From assembly GCA_040879145.1 (NCBI GenBank), contig JBBDKX010000004.1:3202-47121 (forward strand): a stretch of DNA of 43,920 nucleotides, written 5' to 3'. A model generated the notes under the pieces. The model had not been told where the DNA came from. It did no database searches and was given only the letters and a program-made list of their open reading frames with translations. Origin of the DNA: Candidatus Spechtbacterales bacterium (GTDB lineage: Bacteria > Patescibacteriota > Minisyncoccia > Spechtbacterales > 2-12-FULL-38-22). A program made the position numbers and the translations under genes. Shown here one piece after another: positions 39,431 to 43,920 of this stretch; the stretch's first letter is position 1, and every line of letters begins with the position of its first letter.

Positions 39431-41221
39431 ATGAAAAAGATAAGAAATTTCGTAATAATAGCCCATATTGACCACGGAAAATCCACACTGGCGGATAGGT
39501 TTTTAGAATTGACGCACGCGGTAGAAAAAAGAAAAATGCAGGAACAGTATTTAGATCAGATGGAACTTGAGCGCGAGCGCGGGATAACAATAAAGATGCA
39601 GCCGGTTACAATGGCGTACAGCGTGGACGGTGAATCATATACTCTTAATCTTATAGATACACCGGGACATGTGGATTTTTCTTATGAAGTTTCCCGCTCT
39701 CTTGCCGCGGTTGAAGGAGCTATATTGCTGGTAGATGCCACAAAAGGCATACAGGCGCAAACAGTAGCGCATCTTACAACCGCTATTGAACAGAAGTTAA
39801 AAATAATCCCCGTAATAAATAAAATAGATCTTCCCCAGTCCGAACCCGACGTCGCAGAAGAAGAGATATTGAATTTGCTTTTGTCTCTTGATTATGACAT
39901 CGGAGATGTGCATAGGATATCCGCAAAAACAGGGGAAGGCATAAAGGAGCTTCTTGATGATGTTGTAAGACAGGTTCCCGCACCTGAGCAAAAAACAGAA
40001 GCCCCTCTTAGAGCGCTTATTTTTGATTCAATGTACGACGACTACCAGGGAGTAATATCTCACGTGCGAATAGTTGAGGGAAAGATAAAGCCCGGAGATG
40101 ACATATTTTTTATGGCATCAAAAGAAAAAAGCGAGAGCAAAGAGGTTGGCATATTTTCTCCTCAGCGCATACAAAAGGACGGGCTTCAGGCAGGGGATAT
40201 CGGATACATAGTTGGAGGGATAAAAGATATAGAACTCGCAGGCATAGGAGATACTATAACACTGGCTAATAATAAGTCTGAAAGTTCAATACCCGGGTAC
40301 AGGCAGCCTCAGGCGGTTGTTTTTTCAACTATTTTTACAAAAGAAGACAGCAACTACGAGGATTTAAGGGATGCCTTGGAAAAACTTAAATTGAGCGATG
40401 CAGCTCTGTATTTTGAACCCGAAAGCTCTCCGGTTCTTGGACGCGGTTTTAAAACAGGGTTTTTGGGCATGCTTCATATGGAGATAATTTTAGAACGCAT
40501 GCGTCGTGAGTATGGTCTTGAACTTGTAGTTACATCTCCATCAGTAGCTTATAATGTGGCAATGAAATCCGGAGAGACTATCACTGTTTTTACTCCGTCT
40601 CAGTATCCTGATCCTTCAATCATTGAGGGTGCACAAGAGCCCTGGGTGTTTTTGCGCATCATTGTGCAACCTGAATATATGAATAATGTAATGAATCTTC
40701 TCAAAACCATTCGCGGACTTTACAAAGATACAGAGTATATAGGAAGTGATAGAATACGTATAAATTACGAAGCGCCTTTGGCTGATATAATTTCCGATTT
40801 TTATGACAATTTAAAGAATACAACCTCCGGCTACGGCTCTATGTCGTATGAGATAACGGGATACAGGCCTGTTGATATTGTAAAATTGGATATATTACTT
40901 GCCGGCGAACCTGTAGCCGCGCTTGCGCGCATGGTTCCCAAAGATTATGCAGAAAAAGAAGGAAGGAAGCTTGCGGAAAAAATAAAAAATGTTTTACCTG
41001 CAGAGCAGTTTGCGGTAGCAATTCAGGCCGCTGTTGGTGGCAAAATTGTAGCACGCGAAACTCGTAGCGCCATGCGCAAAGATGTAACAGCGGGACTGTA
41101 TGGCGGGGATTATACAAGAAAACGAAAACAGCTTGAAAAACAGAAAAAGGGAAAAAAGCGTTTGAAGGAACAGGGCAAGGTTGATCTGGATACGGATACT
41201 TTGATGAAGATATTTCAATAA
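39431..41221 (+). CDS. lepA: Elongation factor 4 (LepA)
   Basis: A 596-residue ribosomal GTPase. G1 is AHIDHGKST (11-19), then [27 protein letters not shown] and NKIDLP. The LepA-specific C-terminal domain, with EGAQEPWVFLRIIVQPE (in part) and the final RKRKQLEKQKKGKKRLKEQG, is complete. It helps ribosomes under stress and in biogenesis. It has its own promoter and a strong bidirectional terminator downstream. Confidence 0.97.
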   Translation: MKKIRNFVIIAHIDHGKSTLADRFLELTHAVEKRKMQEQYLDQMELERERGITIKMQPVTMAYSVDGESYTLNLIDTPGHVDFSYEVSRSLAAVEGAILLVDATKGIQAQTVAHLTTAIEQKLKIIPVINKIDLPQSEPDVAEEEILNLLLSLDYDIGDVHRISAKTGEGIKELLDDVVRQVPAPEQKTEAPLRALIFDSMYDDYQGVISHVRIVEGKIKPGDDIFFMASKEKSESKEVGIFSPQRIQKDGLQAGDIGYIVGGIKDIELAGIGDTITLANNKSESSIPGYRQPQAVVFSTIFTKEDSNYEDLRDALEKLKLSDAALYFEPESSPVLGRGFKTGFLGMLHMEIILERMRREYGLELVVTSPSVAYNVAMKSGETITVFTPSQYPDPSIIEGAQEPWVFLRIIVQPEYMNNVMNLLKTIRGLYKDTEYIGSDRIRINYEAPLADIISDFYDNLKNTTSGYGSMSYEITGYRPVDIVKLDILLAGEPVAALARMVPKDYAEKEGRKLAEKIKNVLPAEQFAVAIQAAVGGKIVARETRSAMRKDVTAGLYGGDYTRKRKQLEKQKKGKKRLKEQGKVDLDTDTLMKIFQ

Positions 41222-41226
41222 AAAAA

Positions 41227-41252
41227 GGGCTCGCGTTGCGAGCCCTTTTTTT
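41227..41252. terminator. Bidirectional terminator between lepA and the 37-aa gene
   Basis: GGGCTCGC (41227-41234) and GCGAGCCC (41238-41245), loop GTT, with an A-run before and a T-run after, so it can end transcripts from both sides. Confidence 0.92.
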
Positions 41253-41265
41253 ATTGTTTGTGGTA

Positions 41266-41379
41266 TTATGAAAATGCAGGCGCTACAAGGAAAAGTATCA
41301 TTCCTGCCGCTGCAAAAATAACCATAAGAGTCTGTCCTATTTTTACAACCTTTTTCTTTTTATTGGAATTTAATAACAT
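41266..41379 (-). CDS. 37-residue single-pass membrane protein
   Basis: On the minus strand, ATG at 41379 to TAA at 41266. The product begins MLLNSNKKKKVVKIGQTLMV and goes on with a hydrophobic run ending LVAPAFS. A basic N-terminus followed by one membrane helix predicts N-in topology. It lies alone between two convergent/divergent neighbours and shares the lepA terminator, which supports a real transcript. No family recognised with confidence. Confidence 0.6.
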   Translation of the reverse strand: MLLNSNKKKKVVKIGQTLMVIFAAAGMILFLVAPAFS

Positions 41380-41422
41380 ATGGTTAATAGTATATAACTT
41401 TTAGTAATTTTTTTCAACTGTA

Positions 41423-41794
41423 ATGAAGACTTTTTTTTATAAATTTATTTTACCCCCCACGCTCCTGGTACTTATTGGTGTTTTGGCTGTAGGTGTTTTC
41501 AATCAGGCAAAAAAAAATTATAACCTTCACGCGCAAATAAGTAAATTAGAGACCAATATAGAAAGTGTTGAAAAACAAAACGAAGATTTACAAAAGGCAA
41601 TTGAAAACTTTCAGGATCCCTCAACAATAGATAGGGAAGCCCGAAGACGTCTAAACCTTAAAAAAGATGGAGAAGAAGTTGTAATCATCTTGCCTCCGGG
41701 CGGCGAAGATAAAAATATCATAGAGGAGCAATCCCCTGAAACCGGGGATAAAGCGAGCTCTTTTTGGCACAAGATAATAAGTTGGTTTGAGTAA
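41423..41794 (+). CDS. FtsB/DivIC-like septum protein
   Basis: A 123-residue bitopic protein: short cytoplasmic end, membrane helix at about residues 10-28 (LPPTLLVLIGVLAVGVF), then a coiled coil (ISKLETNIESVEKQNEDLQKA) and the family motif DPSTIDREARRRLNLKKDGEE. FtsB/DivIC joins FtsL and FtsQ/DivIB in the divisome and controls septal wall synthesis. The C-terminal 40 residues are acidic and unusual in length. A 16-bp terminator follows. Confidence 0.85.
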   Translation: MKTFFYKFILPPTLLVLIGVLAVGVFNQAKKNYNLHAQISKLETNIESVEKQNEDLQKAIENFQDPSTIDREARRRLNLKKDGEEVVIILPPGGEDKNIIEEQSPETGDKASSFWHKIISWFE

Positions 41795-41827
41795 CTAAAA
41801 ACGCGCATAGAGCGCGTTTTTAGTTAC
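41791..41827. terminator. Bidirectional terminator after the FtsB-like gene
   Basis: GTAACTAAAAACGCGC (41791-41806) and its exact complement (41812-41827), loop ATAGA. The A- and T-tracts on each arm make it usable from both sides, between convergent genes. Confidence 0.9.
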
Positions 41828-41853
41828 TGGTAATTTACTGCTTCAATAAAATA

Positions 41854-43665
41854 CTAAATGTTTATCTGCCATGCCCAGAAGTATTCAAATTGAATTTCTT
41901 CACCTAACGGATAGCTTGTGCGTAATTTTTCTTTTATCTCATCAGTAGCACTAAGAGGCACAAATATAGTTTGCCCTTCAATTATAGCGGGTAGCTGATT
42001 TTCGCGTATGTATTTTGTACTCTGTATAGGTATCTCAGATCCATAGAAAGAATAGTCCAGAGTAGACTGTTTGGTGCGCTGTACAAACAATGTGGTTTGC
42101 GCGGACATGGGGAGTCGTAGTAATTCTTTATCTCTGGGGCAATCCAGACAGTCAGGAAAAAGTGCCAACGCTCCCTCTGTGGCAAGTTCTTGCGGATAAG
42201 TTACATCTATTCCACCCCCGTTTACTATAAGATACTTTTGTACATCCAGAGGTTGGCTATTAAAATATTTTCCTATCTCCACATATCCTTTACTAAATGC
42301 GTGTTCTGTTTCAGTGTTTTTACCCCAGTCAATAAAATAGTTCCGGTACTGGAATGATGCTATTACAAGTATCATTACTACTGCTGTCCCTAAGGCAAAA
42401 GGCCATATCTCTGCTCTGTGGTGAGTGTGCGGAAACATTATTCGTAAAAAATAAAGAAAACCAAAAGCGGCGTAAACAAAAACAAAAGGCATCATGCCTA
42501 TTACGCGCAGGGCGTGCGGTACTCCTTCCGCGGTAAGGGCTCCCGGAAGCATCATAGCTCCCAAGGCAGCAAGAAGAGTAAGGTGTATAACAATGGCCTC
42601 GCTGTTCTTATGCTTTACGCCATCTTTCATAATTAAGAAGGAATATATCAGTCCAAGGATAAACAGAATTCCAACAGGAAGCAGGAGTTGCGGTTCCGTA
42701 GAAAGGTTGTGCCGCCAGTTGGCATCACCACGGAAGAAGAACATTTGCATATGAAGACCGAGACTTTTGAGAAAGGCAATTACAGGGGTTGGTTCATCAA
42801 AAACTGAAATACCTGTAGCGCGCGATATAAAGTCCTCTCTGTTGTTTGCGAAGTGCAGTAGCATGGGAGCCATAGCAAGAAACATGGCTGTAAACATCGC
42901 ACATATATTTATCCACCTGTCGCGTATAAGTACTTCTTTTACCCATTCCCAACTTAACCGCGGTTTATTTCTAAAGAGATAAACAATAAAAGCTGCTGAT
43001 ATCATAAATAGTGGTATGCCGTAGGCTATTCTGAAAGCTATATATGTATGAAATCCGGCTCCCCAGAAAAGTCCCGCAAATATTGCAGCCCACAAACTCT
43101 TTTTTTCAATTGAGCTGTACTCCGAGGGCCCTATGGGGCGCAGTGCCTTTAATGTAAGCCACATTGCGAAGCTCAAAAGCATCGGTACCAGTATGGCTCT
43201 AAAGCCGATACGCGAAAAATTAATATGCCAGAAGCTGACAGCAAGAAACCCTGCCGCCAGTAACGCTATTGTTTCTCGCGCTATTGGCGCTATTCCTATT
43301 TTTGATTCTTCAGGGTCGTTTAATTCTTTGTATATAAAAATTTCGCGCGTAAAAAGATATGTGCCAAGTATTGTTAATATCCCTATTATCGCGCTTACCA
43401 TTCTTACTGCCGGAATATTTATTCCGTTGTATTGAAAAGAGGATGCTATCATCCAGACATATAAACCCTCCCGTCCGTTGTTTTCAGGATAGAACAGTTC
43501 ATATTCCCCGGTTTGCAGTGTTTCTACCGCGTCGTTGGCATTTTTTGCTTCATCAGGATAGATTCCCGGGGGCACTGTGTCTAATTTGTGCAACCTAAAA
43601 AAAGCTCCAAGTGCCAAAAGGAGGATGAGGACCAAAAAGGGCCATGTTTTTTTACCTAAAGCCAT
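41854..43665 (-). CDS. GT-C membrane glycosyltransferase (PMT/ArnT-like)
   Basis: I chose the ATG at 43665 (MALGKKTWPFLVLILLLALG, 603 residues); the 17 residues upstream are hydrophilic and lie in AT-rich DNA. About eleven membrane helices. The first outer loop has GIYPDEAKNA, the Asp-Glu of GT-C enzymes (PMT, ArnT, GT83), and a periplasmic domain ends the protein. These enzymes take sugars from polyprenyl-phosphate donors, which the DPM1-like enzyme at 20070-20839 could supply. The acceptor is unknown. It is convergent with the FtsB-like gene. Confidence 0.85.
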   Translation of the reverse strand: MALGKKTWPFLVLILLLALGAFFRLHKLDTVPPGIYPDEAKNANDAVETLQTGEYELFYPENNGREGLYVWMIASSFQYNGINIPAVRMVSAIIGILTILGTYLFTREIFIYKELNDPEESKIGIAPIARETIALLAAGFLAVSFWHINFSRIGFRAILVPMLLSFAMWLTLKALRPIGPSEYSSIEKKSLWAAIFAGLFWGAGFHTYIAFRIAYGIPLFMISAAFIVYLFRNKPRLSWEWVKEVLIRDRWINICAMFTAMFLAMAPMLLHFANNREDFISRATGISVFDEPTPVIAFLKSLGLHMQMFFFRGDANWRHNLSTEPQLLLPVGILFILGLIYSFLIMKDGVKHKNSEAIVIHLTLLAALGAMMLPGALTAEGVPHALRVIGMMPFVFVYAAFGFLYFLRIMFPHTHHRAEIWPFALGTAVVMILVIASFQYRNYFIDWGKNTETEHAFSKGYVEIGKYFNSQPLDVQKYLIVNGGGIDVTYPQELATEGALALFPDCLDCPRDKELLRLPMSAQTTLFVQRTKQSTLDYSFYGSEIPIQSTKYIRENQLPAIIEGQTIFVPLSATDEIKEKLRTSYPLGEEIQFEYFWAWQINI

Positions 43666-43685
43666 ATATTTAATATTAGCATTTT

Positions 43686-43714
43686 TTGTGGTATATTTGG
43701 GAGGATATTTATAC
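43686..43714 (+). promoter_or_regulatory. Possible promoter of the tRNA-like tandem
   Basis: TTGTGG (43686-43691), 17-bp spacer, TTATAC (43709-43714). Start would be about 43721, 35 nt before the first tRNA-like sequence. Confidence 0.45.
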
Positions 43715-43756
43715 ACAAGCTGGACTGGTTTCTATCGGGAGCCTGGCAGGTGGCAG

Positions 43757-43858
43757 GCCACCTTAGCTCAGTTGGTAGAGCAACGCACTCGCTCCGATAT
43801 TGCCCAAATCTTTGATTTGGTTGCAATGTCGAGAGTCCTCGATGTTCTATAAAATTTT
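43757..43858 (+). tRNA. tRNA-Thr-like sequence, copy 1, with abnormal 3' half
   Basis: GCCACCT, TA, GCTC-AGTTGGTA-GAGC, A, ACGCA, CTCG matches acceptor, D-arm and the 5' anticodon half of a tRNA-Thr (CGU-type loop). Then it departs: GCTCCGATATTGCC, a perfect CAAATC-TTT-GATTTG hairpin, GTTGC (able to pair with GCAAC in the 5' half) and GTCGA/TCGAT. No TGCGT anticodon partner, TTCGA T-loop or AGGTGGC acceptor partner is found in the next 100 nt. It could be an interrupted tRNA gene, a tRNA-like RNA or an assembly artefact. Confidence 0.4.
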
Positions 43859-43920
43859 GCCAGGATAGCTCAGTTGGTAGAGCAACGCACTCGCTCCGAT
43901 ATTGCCCAAATCTTTGATTT
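43859..43920 (+). tRNA. tRNA-like sequence, copy 2, cut by window edge
   Basis: Begins GCCAGGA where copy 1 has GCCACCT, then is identical to copy 1 for 55 nt (43866-43920 versus 43764-43818), including the non-tRNA part after the anticodon start. Period is 102 nt. The different acceptor strand with an identical body suggests that both are expressed tRNA-like units, or that the end of the contig is misassembled. The 3' half is outside the window. Confidence 0.4.

Noticed and set aside
43741-43765. Permuted tRNA, because AGGTGGCA (43748-43755) complements the GCCACCT acceptor just downstream
   Set aside because: The sequence upstream of AGGTGGCA has no TTCRA T-loop or anticodon 3' half, so the match is better read as a small hairpin.

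Overview
The window looks like a chromosomal segment of an ultra-small Candidate Phyla Radiation (Patescibacteria) bacterium, most likely of the Parcubacteria/Paceibacteria type. Support: the str-S10-spc ribosomal genes run in one almost unbroken series but rpmD (L30) is missing between rpsE and rplO, as is usual in CPR; a DUF4012 protein is present; nearly all housekeeping genes lack a Shine-Dalgarno (SD) sequence and start after an A-rich leader. The code is standard: TGA terminates tpiA, the UPF0200-like kinase gene and the RNase H gene. The taxon is an inference.

Layout. 1-882: start of bL28 (minus) and a divergent M50 protease. 968-17925: rpsL, rpsG, fusA, a Phd-like small gene, tuf, rpsJ, then L3, L4, L23, L2, S19, L22, S3, L16, L29, S17, L14, L24, L5, S14, S8, L6, L18, S5, L15 and secY. 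17991-19909: a UPF0200-like kinase, adk and map, ended by a clear terminator; the usual infA/rpsM/rpoA block does not follow. 20070-24413: a GT2 glycosyltransferase, GalT-like enzyme, DedA, tpiA and pgk. 24505-27128: recJ and a TrmB-type regulator. 27140-29350: a gene-poor island packed with stem-loops, described below. 29391-30830: RNase H, an unknown protein, and rnpB (minus). 30937-39351: sugar transferase, two GT4 enzymes, a DUF4012 protein and MurJ, an envelope-glycan cluster. 39431-43665: lepA, a 37-aa membrane protein (minus), an FtsB/DivIC-like protein and a GT-C membrane transferase (minus). 43757-43920: two tandem tRNA-like sequences at the window edge.

The most unusual part is the island at 27.14-29.35 kb. 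Three near-consensus sigma-70 promoters with 17-bp spacers, at least two intrinsic terminators, long perfect hairpins (14, 13, 12 and 10 bp), GNRA and UUCG tetraloops, an interleaved (pseudoknot) pairing and mutually exclusive stems surround only small ORFs. Those ORFs carry strong SD sequences, unlike the rest of the window. I read this as one or more large structured RNAs, with a 67-aa protein embedded in one, and I recognise no known family.

A second theme is intergenic palindromes in the ribosomal operon: an 89-bp repeat upstream of both rplC and rplN, a GCTCGCTAAMGCTCGC motif lying on or beside stop codons, composite elements before rplV and rpsH, and 7-nt-periodic hairpins that run up to start codons. 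They probably shape transcript processing or SD-less initiation, or are mobile palindromes tolerated between operon genes.
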